A stretch of 10,828 nucleotides of DNA, taken from the NCBI GenBank assembly GCA_027491845.1, contig JAOZGF010000222.1, positions 1 to 10,828 of the forward strand, read 5' to 3'. Position numbers and translations under genes: made by a program. Within the stretch, counting starts at the first letter, position 1. The number at the start of each line of letters is the position of its first letter. Origin of the DNA: Thermoproteota archaeon. GTDB taxonomy: Archaea; Korarchaeota; JAOZGF01. Shown here piece after piece: positions 1-6,921 of this stretch. The notes under the pieces were generated by a model. It did not search any database. It saw nothing but the letters and a program-made list of their open reading frames with translations, and was not told the DNA's origin.

Positions 1-1
1 A

Positions 2-106
2 GTGATCATAGAGACTGACAAAAACACTTTGCCAAGGGAAACAGTGGAGCTCCTTAAAGGCCTGTGTAATCCTGCTAAGCAGGGGCCTCCGCCGTTAAAA
101 CCGTAA
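2..106 (+). CDS. 3' end of an unidentified upstream gene (partial)
   Basis: An open frame enters from the left edge in frame 2 and stops at TAA 104-106, giving about 34 residues. They are rich in Glu, Lys and Pro and end in a Pro/Lys tail (GPPPLKP). The frame is on the same strand as the prenyltransferase and ends 39 nt before its earliest start, which suits a shared transcript. The piece is too short to name and carries no family motif I recognise. A chance open frame of this length is possible; the residue composition and spacing are the only support for a real gene. Confidence 0.45.
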   Translation: MIIETDKNTLPRETVELLKGLCNPAKQGPPPLKP

Positions 107-117
107 ACAATAAATAG
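107..117 (+). promoter_or_regulatory. Possible TATA box for the prenyltransferase gene
   Basis: An AT-rich element (AATAAATA at 109-116) lies 33 to 46 nt upstream of the candidate starts at 146, 149 and 155. Archaeal transcription normally starts about 26 nt after the centre of the box, which would put the 5' end near 138 and give a very short leader. Co-transcription from the upstream gene is the alternative. Confidence 0.3.
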
Positions 118-145
118 TTCCAACGTGGATTTCGTAATAGTTTGA

Positions 146-1057
146 GTGATGCCAATGAATTTAAATAGCGCTGTCATCTGGTTTAAAGAAACTAGGCCTC
201 ACTTCCTTTTGTTAACTCCTGTCATAGTTTGCCTTGGAACAGTTATAGCCTGGAAAGACGGTTTCTTCTCCACCAAAAACTTTTTGCTTGCCTTAGCTGG
301 AATGCTCCTCCTACACATTGGCGTGAACACCCTGAACGATTACTTTGATTATGAGAGCGGGAGGGACATAGGTGCTCACAGAACCCCTTTCAGCGGAGGC
401 AGCGGAATACTTCCAAACAAACTGCTTAAGCCAAAAAACGTTTACTTCTTCGGTTTAACGAGCCTTTTACTTGGAGTTACCGTGGGGTTCTACTTCATCC
501 TGACAAAAGGGATACTTCTCCTTCCAATCGTCGTTGTAGCTGCCTTTTCAGCCTATTTCTACACAACCCACATCTGTAAAGTTCCAGTCGGTGAAATCGT
601 TACAGGGATGAACTTCGGCCCTTTAGCCGTGCTTGGCTCTTATTTTGTACAAACAGCCACATACAGTTTTGAGGCCCTTATTGCCTCAATTATCCCGGGC
701 CTATTAGTCGGTAACTTGTTGTTGTTGAACCAGTTTCCAGATGTAGAGAAAGACAGCATGGTTGGAAGAAAACACTTAGTTATAGTTTTGGGCAGAAGAA
801 AGGCCAGCTATCTCTTTTCATCCATAATTATTTTAACCTACCTGTGGCTTATTCTCTCCATAATGTTCAATGTTCTGCCTTCAACAACAGTAATCGGCCT
901 GGCAACTATTCCACTTGGTTTCAAGTCAATAAAGGTCTCCTTAACCAGTTATGAAGACATGCAGGGACTCATCCCTGCGATGGCAAGCAACGTGATGAAC
1001 ACCCTTCTCACCCCTGCCCTGGTTTCAGTTGGTTACCTGATCTCAGGTTTCATTTAA
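146..1057 (+). CDS. UbiA/MenA-family polyprenyltransferase
   Basis: Integral-membrane prenyltransferase of the UbiA superfamily, which transfers a polyprenyl chain from its diphosphate to an aromatic acceptor. The first Asp-rich motif is NDYFDYESGRD (about residues 64-74), followed by an SGGSGIL stretch like that after the first motif in MenA (1,4-dihydroxy-2-naphthoate prenyltransferase). The second motif is NQFPDVEKD (about 195-203). Hydrophobic segments fill the rest, as expected for 8-9 helices, and about 300 residues is normal for MenA. MenA fits better than digeranylgeranylglyceryl-phosphate synthase or 4-hydroxybenzoate prenyltransferase, but the acceptor cannot be read from sequence. 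The start is unsettled: GTG 146, ATG 149 or ATG 155; the last has a weak GAGTGAT upstream. The end overlaps the convergent aminotransferase by 4 nt. A quinone product would fit the nearby ETF genes (inference). Confidence 0.85.
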   Translation: MMPMNLNSAVIWFKETRPHFLLLTPVIVCLGTVIAWKDGFFSTKNFLLALAGMLLLHIGVNTLNDYFDYESGRDIGAHRTPFSGGSGILPNKLLKPKNVYFFGLTSLLLGVTVGFYFILTKGILLLPIVVVAAFSAYFYTTHICKVPVGEIVTGMNFGPLAVLGSYFVQTATYSFEALIASIIPGLLVGNLLLLNQFPDVEKDSMVGRKHLVIVLGRRKASYLFSSIIILTYLWLILSIMFNVLPSTTVIGLATIPLGFKSIKVSLTSYEDMQGLIPAMASNVMNTLLTPALVSVGYLISGFI

Positions 1058-2232
1058 GCCTGGGATTTAAGCTTTTTCATGGACTCAGCAATTCTGCTCA
1101 ACCCTGTCTCAAGCTTTTCTCTCGGAACAGAGAACAGTATTCTAACGTATCCTTCCCCATACCTACCAAATGAACTACCTGGAACAGTGACAACATGTGA
1201 ATCCGTCAAAATGCGCTCGCAAAAGTTTTGAGAGGACAAACCGGTTTCCTTTACGCTAGGAAAAATGTAGAGGGCCCCCCTGGGCTTAACAACCGAAACC
1301 ATGTCCATTTCAGACAACATTTTATAGGCAAGGTCCCTGCGTTCAGAGTATTCCCTGACTATTTTTTGAAGGAAATCCAGGCCTCCTTCAAGGGCCGCTA
1401 CACCTGCTTTCTGAACGAAAGACGTTGCACAAACGCTGAAGTACATCTGAAGCTTAGTCATTTGATTTATTATTTCTTCGCTTGCAGCCACATATGCCAA
1501 ACGCCAACCAGTCATCCCATATGTTTTAGAGAAACTATTTAGGGTTATAACCCTGTCCTTCAACCCCTCAAAGGAACCAATGCTGTAATGTTCCCCGTCA
1601 TAAATGAATTTCTCATACACTTCATCGGATAAAATGTATATGTCGTTCTCCACGGCGAAATCAGCTATTTCTTCAAGGTCCTTACGATCCAGAACAGAGC
1701 CAGTGGGGTTACAAGGCGAGTTAATCACGAGAAGCTTTGTTTTTTCAGTCGTCTTCCTTTTGAGATCTTCAATGCTAACCTTAAACTCGTTTTCCATCTT
1801 ACATTCAACTTCCACAGGCCTGCCGCCTGACAAGACAACGTGCGGAATGTAAGCAACAAATCCTGGAGTAGGAATCAGCACCTCGTCTCCTTTGTCCACA
1901 ATCGTCCTTATAGCTAAGCCCATCGCCTCGGTCCCGCCTGCGGTGACTATTATCTCCCTGTCAGGATCAACGTCCATGCCGTTTTCTCTCTTTAATTTCT
2001 TTGATATGGCCTCACGCAGTTCAGGCAGGCCCTTATTAGGAGTGTAAAATATGTATCCTTCATCCAATGCTTTCTTAGCTGCCTCAATGATGTGGGGTGG
2101 AGTTAGAAAGTCAGGCATGCCTAGTCCAAGGTTTATGGAGTCAGGCATCCTTGCACTAAGCTCAAACATTTTGCGAATGCCTGAAACATCTATTTGATCC
2201 AGTGCACGGGATAACTTCATAAAAACCACCAC
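1054..2232 (-). CDS. Class I/II PLP-dependent aminotransferase (aspartate aminotransferase-like)
   Basis: Fold-type I aminotransferase that moves an amino group between an amino acid and a 2-oxo acid using pyridoxal phosphate. Landmarks in order: INLGLGMPDF near residues 33-42, YTPNKGLPELREAI (63-76) lining the substrate site, TAGGTEA (97-103) for cofactor phosphate, NSPCNPTG (171-178) with the ring-contacting Asn, SDEVY (202-206), SFSKTYGMTGWRL (233-245) with the Schiff-base Lys at 236, and the carboxylate-binding Arg in YVRILFS (363-369). Length is normal for the family. GTG 2232 has GGGAGG 10-12 nt upstream; ATG 2220 has a weaker GGTGGT and starts closer to the family N-terminus (MKLSRALDQI), so either start may be used. 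It is the third gene of a likely etfB-etfA-aminotransferase unit, 64 nt after etfA. The amino-acid substrate is not determinable from sequence. Confidence 0.92.
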   Translation of the reverse strand: MVVFMKLSRALDQIDVSGIRKMFELSARMPDSINLGLGMPDFLTPPHIIEAAKKALDEGYIFYTPNKGLPELREAISKKLKRENGMDVDPDREIIVTAGGTEAMGLAIRTIVDKGDEVLIPTPGFVAYIPHVVLSGGRPVEVECKMENEFKVSIEDLKRKTTEKTKLLVINSPCNPTGSVLDRKDLEEIADFAVENDIYILSDEVYEKFIYDGEHYSIGSFEGLKDRVITLNSFSKTYGMTGWRLAYVAASEEIINQMTKLQMYFSVCATSFVQKAGVAALEGGLDFLQKIVREYSERRDLAYKMLSEMDMVSVVKPRGALYIFPSVKETGLSSQNFCERILTDSHVVTVPGSSFGRYGEGYVRILFSVPREKLETGLSRIAESMKKLKSQA

Positions 2233-2240
2233 TAAAGCTA

Positions 2241-2250
2241 TTCCTCCCTC
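2241..2250 (-). promoter_or_regulatory. Ribosome binding site for the aminotransferase (GTG start)
   Basis: On the minus strand the 64-nt gap after etfA reads GAGGGAGGAA here, ten bases before GTG 2232. It is the strongest Shine-Dalgarno match in the gap and favours the GTG start, although GGTGGT just before ATG 2220 is also possible. A T6 run (2255-2260, minus strand) lies upstream and could partly terminate etfA transcripts. Confidence 0.5.
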
Positions 2251-2296
2251 AACTAAAAAACCTTCTCTTTAACTTGTATCAAACAAATCTTTCTCC

Positions 2297-3274
2297 TCAT
2301 TTCTCCTTCAGAAGCTCTATTAAGGCTGGGACAACTTCAAATAAGTCTGAAACTATGCCTACATCGGCTATGTCGAAGATCGGGGCATTCCTGTCCTTGT
2401 TGATGGCGACAATGAACTCTGAGTTCTTCATGCCCATGACGTGTTGAGTTGAACCGCTGATGCCTATGGCCAAGTAAAGCTTCGGCTTAACTGTTTTCCC
2501 AGATTGACCAACCTGCCTTGTCTTAGGAAGCCATCCACTGTCAACAATGGGCCTTGAAGCAGCAAGGACCCCTCCAATTGCTTCAGCAAGTTCCTCAACC
2601 AACTTTATGTTTTCCCTTTCACCTATACCCCTTCCAACCGAAACAATTAATTCAGCCTGAGAAATATCTATGTCAGCTATCTCTGGTTTAACGTACCTGA
2701 CAAATCTTGTCCTCGGCCTCCCAAGCCTAGGGGTTATTTCGACAATTTGGGCCTTCCTTTCAGTTTTCTCAGCAGGCCTAAAAACAGTGGGTCTCAGGGT
2801 AACGATGTAGCTTTTATGGGGCTTAACCTGTAACTCCACGTTCACCTTTCCCCCGTAAACCTGTCTCGTAACCTTAAGGCCTGAATCGATTAGTTCTAGG
2901 TCTATGCAGTCCGTTGCCAGCGGGAGGTTTAAGCTCATCGCCACTGAAGGCGCGAAATCCATGCCCGTAGCAGTATGCCCAATCAAAACCAATAACGGAT
3001 TTTCCTCTTCAATTAAGCCCTTCAAAGCATCCTTATAGCAATCTAAGCAATAATGCTCAAGTTCCCTGTGTTTCAAGTAATACACTTTATCCATGCCAAA
3101 CCAACTGGCTTCCTCCACAAGATCACTTATTCCGTATCCAAGAATAGCTAGAGACACCCTGTAACCAGCCTGGCCTGAAAGTTGTTTGGCCTTCCTTAAC
3201 ATTTCAAGGGTAACTTCCCTTAACTCCTTCCCCCTGTGCTCAGCTACGACGAGTATTTCCCTCTCTCTAACCAC
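2297..3274 (-). CDS. etfA: Electron transfer flavoprotein, alpha subunit
   Basis: The FAD-binding subunit of the heterodimeric electron transfer flavoprotein, which takes electrons from dehydrogenases and passes them to a membrane oxidoreductase or, in bifurcating types, splits them. The N-terminal Rossmann-like domain covers roughly residues 1-190. The C-terminal FAD domain is textbook: VGRGIG (213-218), ASRPIVDSGWLP (239-250), QVGQSGK (254-260), LYLAIGISGSTQH (267-279), INKD (291-294) and the APIFDIADVGIVSDLFEVVP tail region. Length (325) is standard. A C-x2-C at residues 76-79 is unusual for the family in my recollection. GTG 3274 overlaps the etfB stop by 8 nt; GAAGGGTG lies about 6 nt before it, so translation is probably coupled. 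No ferredoxin-like or EtfD/FixC fusion is present. Confidence 0.96.
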   Translation of the reverse strand: MVREREILVVAEHRGKELREVTLEMLRKAKQLSGQAGYRVSLAILGYGISDLVEEASWFGMDKVYYLKHRELEHYCLDCYKDALKGLIEEENPLLVLIGHTATGMDFAPSVAMSLNLPLATDCIDLELIDSGLKVTRQVYGGKVNVELQVKPHKSYIVTLRPTVFRPAEKTERKAQIVEITPRLGRPRTRFVRYVKPEIADIDISQAELIVSVGRGIGERENIKLVEELAEAIGGVLAASRPIVDSGWLPKTRQVGQSGKTVKPKLYLAIGISGSTQHVMGMKNSEFIVAINKDRNAPIFDIADVGIVSDLFEVVPALIELLKEK

Positions 3275-4073
3275 TTAGAACACCCTTCTCCCTCAGTATT
3301 TCAATAAGTTTTCTTGAAACTTCTTCGGCAGATCCCTCCAAGAAATTCGTTTCTTTCTTCACTATTGGACGATACATTCTGCGGACAACCATTTTCCTCT
3401 CGTCTAAAACCGCCTTTTCCTCCATTCCCAGGTCGTTCAACCCTAAAACCCTTATTTCCTTTTTTAGGGCGGACCTAAGCTTAAGGAGTGACGCGTACCT
3501 CGGCTGATTTATGCCTGTCTGAACGGTAAATAGGGCGGGAAGATCAACCTCAACCTCCTCCTCAACGCCTGCTTCAAGCTCCCTCCTAACCACGGCAATC
3601 TTCTTGTCAGGCAGAAGCTCTAGCTTTGTGATAATTGAGGCATGCGGTAGATTGAGCAGTTCTGCAAGAAAGGCTCCTGTCAGGGTATAGTTGTCGTCGA
3701 AGGCCTGCACGCCGCAGAGTATCAAGTCGTACTCCAAGTCCTTGACCACTTCATAAATTACCTTTGCAGTCAAGTAAGGATCGAACTCCTCTGATTCCTC
3801 GCAGTGTATGAGAATCGCTGAATCAACGCCTTTAGCATAGCATTCCCTTAACAAGAACTCAGGATCCCTTTGTTTAGAGCTCAAGGTTACAGCGAAAACC
3901 TTACCTCCAAACTTCTCCTTTATTAAGAGGCCCTCCTCTAGGGCGTAGTTGTCCCATTCGTTTATCCCGTACTTTAATTCCTCCAAGTTTATGCCTGAGC
4001 CGTCTTCCCTTATAGTTATGTCTTGTTCGCGGAGTGGAACCGGCTTAACGAGGACAACAACGTTAACAGGCAT
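3267..4073 (-). CDS. etfB: Electron transfer flavoprotein, beta subunit
   Basis: Partner of EtfA; it holds AMP in classical ETFs or a second FAD in bifurcating ones. Supporting segments, numbered from ATG 4073: VNVVVLVKPVP at the N-terminus, GINEWDNYALEEGL (36-49), DLILCGVQAFDD (116-127) and the signature TGINQPRYASLLKLRSA (186-202). The C-terminal arm that embraces EtfA extends to residue 268. The frame is open further upstream to 4163, but ATG 4073 is preferred: GAGGT (4082-4086, minus strand) is an 8-nt-spaced ribosome site and a TATA-like box lies about 50 nt upstream, inside any longer version. The loop after the core strand reads FDDNYTLTG (125-133), matching neither the DDDCNQTG of AMP-type ETFs nor the DGDTAQVG of bifurcating ETFs as I remember them, so the subtype is open. 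Confidence 0.95.
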   Translation of the reverse strand: MPVNVVVLVKPVPLREQDITIREDGSGINLEELKYGINEWDNYALEEGLLIKEKFGGKVFAVTLSSKQRDPEFLLRECYAKGVDSAILIHCEESEEFDPYLTAKVIYEVVKDLEYDLILCGVQAFDDNYTLTGAFLAELLNLPHASIITKLELLPDKKIAVVRRELEAGVEEEVEVDLPALFTVQTGINQPRYASLLKLRSALKKEIRVLGLNDLGMEEKAVLDERKMVVRRMYRPIVKKETNFLEGSAEEVSRKLIEILREKGVLSG

Positions 4074-4121
4074 TACCCTTAACCTCTTAATAAATGGTTT
4101 GTTCTTTGGAAAAATAGAAAA

Positions 4122-4131
4122 CTTATAAAAA
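4122..4131 (-). promoter_or_regulatory. TATA box of the etfB-etfA-aminotransferase unit
   Basis: The minus strand reads TTTTTATAAG here, a strong archaeal TATA element. Its centre is about 53 nt from ATG 4073, predicting a start site near 4100 and a leader of about 27 nt that includes the GAGGT ribosome site. It lies inside the upstream open extension of the etfB frame, which argues against the longer start. Confidence 0.6.
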
Positions 4132-4174
4132 AATTTAAGATGTGAATAAAGACCAAGAAACAAGGGAAGGATTG

Positions 4175-4190
4175 AAAAGGAAATCCTTTT
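4175..4190. promoter_or_regulatory. Inverted repeat overlapping the hppA promoter (candidate operator)
   Basis: AAAAGGA and TCCTTTT form perfect 7-bp arms separated by AA. The right arm runs into the hppA TATA-like element, so a dimeric regulator bound here would compete with TBP/TFB. No regulator is assigned; the symmetry and position are what the sequence shows. Confidence 0.4.
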
Positions 4191-4193
4191 AAG
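4186..4193 (+). promoter_or_regulatory. TATA-like box of hppA
   Basis: The sequence CTTTTAAG, preceded by a purine-rich stretch that could act as a BRE, lies about 82 nt before ATG 4272. It predicts a transcript start near 4216 and a leader of about 55 nt. It diverges from the etfB promoter within the same 198-nt intergenic region. Confidence 0.45.
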
Positions 4194-4256
4194 ATAAGCT
4201 CAAAACATTGTGGAGGCGTCAAGAAACACGAAATAAAAAAGAGAAATAAGAAGAAT

Positions 4257-4263
4257 GGAGAGG
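4257..4263 (+). promoter_or_regulatory. Ribosome binding site of hppA
   Basis: GGAGAGG lies 8 nt before ATG 4272 and fixes that start, ahead of in-frame ATG 4281. Confidence 0.6.
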
Positions 4264-4271
4264 CTGCCTAA

Positions 4272-6371
4272 ATGGATGTCATGTTGGTGGGGTACATTTC
4301 ACTCATACCTGTTTCAGTGGCTATCGCGCTTGTTTTAGCAATATACCTGACCAGAAAGATATCCAGGATGGAACAAGGAACACAGAGAATGGTTAAGGTG
4401 CATAGGGCGATTAGGGAGGGATCCTCAGCTTACTTGAAAAGACAATATAAGGTCGTCCTAGCGATATTGTCCCTTATAACAGTGGCCCTCTACGGAGCCA
4501 TAGACTTCCCCCACAACAACGGAATACCCTACGTCTCAGCAAGCTTCATGCTGGGAACAATATCTTCCCTGATAGCAGGATACATATCAATGGATGCAGC
4601 TACCAAGGCAAACGTTGTAACCGCAAACTCGGCAAGGGAAAGCCAGAGCAAATCGCTAAAAATAGCCTTTCATGGAGGCTTCGTCCTCGGAATAACCGTT
4701 GTAGCCATGAGCTTACTGGGAGTCGCTGGACTCTTCTTCCTTTACTGGTGGGTTAACAACTGGCAAAACACAATGAAGATACCTGAATTAATAATGGGCT
4801 ATGGTTTCGGGGCTAGCCTAGCTGCTTTGTTCGCCCAGCTAGGCGGAGGAATCTACACCAAAGCAGCTGACGTTGGTGCAGACCTAGTTGGAAAAGTTGA
4901 GGCAGGGATACCTGAAGACGACCCAAGGAACCCTGCTACAATCGCGGACAACGTGGGGGACAACGTAGGTGACTGCGCTGGCAGAGGAGCTGACTTGTTC
5001 GAGTCAATAAGTGCTGAAAACATTGGGTCAATGATAATAGGGGCAGGGTTGTTTGCCGCAACAGAAAACCTGTTTTTCCTGCTTTACCCTGTCATTGCGA
5101 GGGCAATAGGCTTGCTTGCGACAATTGTCGGGGCAGCGGCTGTCCAGCCGAAGGAAAACGAGGCCCCCATAGCTTCACTTAGAAAAGGCTTAATCGCGTC
5201 AACCATTATAATAGCAGTTGTGTTTTACTTTGCAACAACACAAATGCTCGGGCCACACAGCGAGCTCCTGTATTACGCGTCATTAACCGGGTTAATAGCT
5301 GCACTGGCAATTGAAGTTGTTACGGAGTACTACACTGGGGAGCACGGGCCTGTGAAAGAAATAGCTGAGGCAGCTAAAACAGGTCCAGCAACAAACATAC
5401 ATCTAGGGCTGTCAGTTGGAATGGAGGCAACCGCCCTACCTGTCATAATAGTTCTCGTAGCCTTAGGAGTATCCTATGTCTTCGGGACAATGTACGGGGA
5501 AGCAATAGGCATAAATCCACATACTGGAGGGGTCTACGGGACAGTTACAGCGACGATAGGGATGCTTTCCCTAACGGGAATAATCCTTGCAATGGACGGT
5601 TACGGGCCAATAGCCGATAACGCTGGAGGAATAATTGAAATGGGCGGAGTGGAAAAGGATGTCAGGGAAGAAACAATGGAGGCCTTAGATGCAGCTGGAA
5701 ACACGACAAAAGCACTAGCTAAAGGATTTGCAATGGGTTCAGCGGCCATGGCGGCCCTACTGTTGTTCCAAGCATACGTCGACGTTGTAAAGATAGATGT
5801 ATTCAACCTAATAATGCCCTCAACCCTAATAGGACTAATAATAGGGGCAATGATCCCGTTCCTCTTCAGCAGTCAAGCCATAAAAGCCGTTGGAAAGGCT
5901 GCACAACAAATGATAATGGAAGTAAGGAGGCAGTTCAAAGAAATACCGGGGATACTTGAAGGAAAAAATCCGCCTGACTACGCCAGATGCGTAGAAATAT
6001 CCACAGCTGCAGCCCAAAAACAAATGATAGTTCCAAGCCTCATAATACTCATAGCCCCCATTATAACAGGCTTACTCCTCGGACCCCTGGCCGTAGGAGG
6101 ACTACTAATAGGCGTCACGGCATCGGGAATCATGCTTGCCTTCACACAAAACACTGCAGGTGCAGCATGGGACAACGCGAAAAAACTGCTTGAAAAAGCA
6201 GGGCTAAAGAAGACAGACCAACACAAGGCAACTGTCGTCGGAGACACTGTCGGCGACCCGTTAAAGGACACGGCAGGTCCAAGCATACACGTTGTACTCA
6301 AGCTAGTTAACAATGTAGCCATAGTTTTCGGGGCACTATTCCTACTTTACTCCCTAAACCTACTGCCATAA
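4272..6371 (+). CDS. hppA: Ion-translocating membrane-bound pyrophosphatase, K+-independent type
   Basis: Hydrolyses pyrophosphate at the cytosolic face and pumps H+ (or Na+) outward, saving energy from biosynthetic PPi. Family signatures are all present: DVGADLVGKVE (200-210) binding PPi/Mg2+, DNVGDNVGDCAGRGADLFES (226-245), EYYT (352-355), DNAGGIIEM (449-457), AGNTTKALAKG (475-485), NTAGAAWDNAKK (627-638) and GDTVGDPLKDTAGPS (657-671). The length of 699 residues with about 16 hydrophobic segments is normal. Lys 480 sits in GNTTKA, where K+-dependent enzymes have Ala, so K+ independence is expected. The residue three further on is Ala 483, which differs from the Thr I recall in many K+-independent enzymes. 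Glu 244 (DLFE) occupies the gate position shared by bacterial and archaeal H+ and Na+ pumps, so the ion is most likely H+ but is not proven. The gene stands alone, with its own promoter and terminator. Confidence 0.97.
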   Translation: MDVMLVGYISLIPVSVAIALVLAIYLTRKISRMEQGTQRMVKVHRAIREGSSAYLKRQYKVVLAILSLITVALYGAIDFPHNNGIPYVSASFMLGTISSLIAGYISMDAATKANVVTANSARESQSKSLKIAFHGGFVLGITVVAMSLLGVAGLFFLYWWVNNWQNTMKIPELIMGYGFGASLAALFAQLGGGIYTKAADVGADLVGKVEAGIPEDDPRNPATIADNVGDNVGDCAGRGADLFESISAENIGSMIIGAGLFAATENLFFLLYPVIARAIGLLATIVGAAAVQPKENEAPIASLRKGLIASTIIIAVVFYFATTQMLGPHSELLYYASLTGLIAALAIEVVTEYYTGEHGPVKEIAEAAKTGPATNIHLGLSVGMEATALPVIIVLVALGVSYVFGTMYGEAIGINPHTGGVYGTVTATIGMLSLTGIILAMDGYGPIADNAGGIIEMGGVEKDVREETMEALDAAGNTTKALAKGFAMGSAAMAALLLFQAYVDVVKIDVFNLIMPSTLIGLIIGAMIPFLFSSQAIKAVGKAAQQMIMEVRRQFKEIPGILEGKNPPDYARCVEISTAAAQKQMIVPSLIILIAPIITGLLLGPLAVGGLLIGVTASGIMLAFTQNTAGAAWDNAKKLLEKAGLKKTDQHKATVVGDTVGDPLKDTAGPSIHVVLKLVNNVAIVFGALFLLYSLNLLP

Positions 6372-6372
6372 A

Positions 6373-6380
6373 CTTTTTTT
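6373..6380 (+). terminator. T-tract terminator of hppA
   Basis: CTTTTTTT begins two bases after the hppA stop codon. Archaeal RNA polymerase terminates at such T runs without a hairpin. It would separate hppA from the following gene-poor stretch. Confidence 0.6.
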
Positions 6381-6492
6381 ATTCACAGACAAAATCAGCT
6401 AACTTAAATAACTTTTAAACAAAACATGGAAAGCATAACCTTAGAACTAGCTTAAGCAGGGTTAACATGAGTGAACGTCTTTCAGCGTATTG

Positions 6493-6533
6493 AGGCCTCC
6501 ATCTTCAAGGAAGCCTTTACACAATTCCTTGAA
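6493..6533 (+). repeat. Two mutually exclusive inverted repeats
   Basis: TTCAAGGAA (6504-6512) and TTCCTTGAA (6525-6533) are perfect 9-bp arms around a 12-nt loop. AGGCCTCC (6493-6500) can instead pair with GGAAGCCT (6509-6516), with one mismatch and an 8-nt loop. Both hairpins need bases 6509-6512, so only one can form in an RNA. A short T-rich stretch (6544-6552) follows. Function is unknown, and the repeats lie in a short open frame where codon content could produce them by chance. Confidence 0.35.
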
Positions 6534-6895
6534 CCATTGGAATTATTATTTTAAGTAAGTTACATATCCAAATTGAGTGCTTACTACTTTCCCTTGCCTG
6601 CAACCACATCCCGCACAAGCTACCCTGCCTTATAACCATTAAGAAATATATCTTATCTCCCAAGCTCTACAAGGTGACCAGTATTGTTTTTGTGGAAAAC
6701 AGGTTGCATAACCTATTCCGTGGTTCATACTGTTCGTACCGCCTGAAAACCCATTTCATTTAAGAAAACGCTGGAATAGTATGATTTAGCCGTTCATCCA
6801 TCGTCCAAACACACATTTAATTTTAAAACTTTTCATTGGAGAAAAGTGGGAAACACTAAAATTTCCCTTCACAATATTGGTTTGCCTCATTAGCC

Positions 6896-6903
6896 TTATA
6901 AAG
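6896..6903 (+). promoter_or_regulatory. TATA box of the radical SAM gene
   Basis: TTATAAAG is centred about 22 nt before ATG 6922. At normal archaeal spacing the transcript would begin at or beside the start codon, so the message is probably leaderless. The box lies inside the longer TTG-started version of the frame (6877), which argues for ATG 6922. Confidence 0.55.
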
Positions 6904-6921
6904 AGACTCAACGTGTTTTAC

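Larger units (their letters stand above)
6372..6921. other. Gene-poor stretch between hppA and the radical SAM gene
   Basis: 550 nt without a recognisable gene, RNA gene or insertion sequence. It holds the hppA terminator, a TATA-like CTTTTAAAC at 6412-6420, a GTG-started 27-codon frame (6471-6554) and a run of about 77 codons free of stops in another + frame (roughly 6534-6764) with no ATG, GTG or TTG near its beginning. It also contains two overlapping inverted repeats (6493-6533). No tRNA, C/D box or CRISPR pattern was found by eye. It may be a decayed gene, an unannotated small RNA or precursor peptide, or ordinary spacer. Confidence 0.5.

Noticed and set aside
1228..1852. Two + strand open frames (1228-1542 and 1604-1852)
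   Set aside because: They lie antisense within the aminotransferase, whose motifs are intact; their translations show no family pattern.
5600..6322. Open frames on both strands inside hppA (5600-5806, 5835-6023 and 5978-6322 minus; 5987-6193 plus)
   Set aside because: The hppA frame has conserved signatures through this whole region; the others are low-complexity translations of it.
6506..6552. Bacterial-type intrinsic terminator at the 6504-6533 hairpin
   Set aside because: The following sequence is only loosely T-rich (broken by A), is 11 nt from the stem, and archaea rarely use hairpin terminators.
6664..6759. 31-codon minus-strand frame starting ATG 6759 in the hppA-radical SAM gap
   Set aside because: No ribosome site and no recognisable composition; the gap has similar short frames in several phases.
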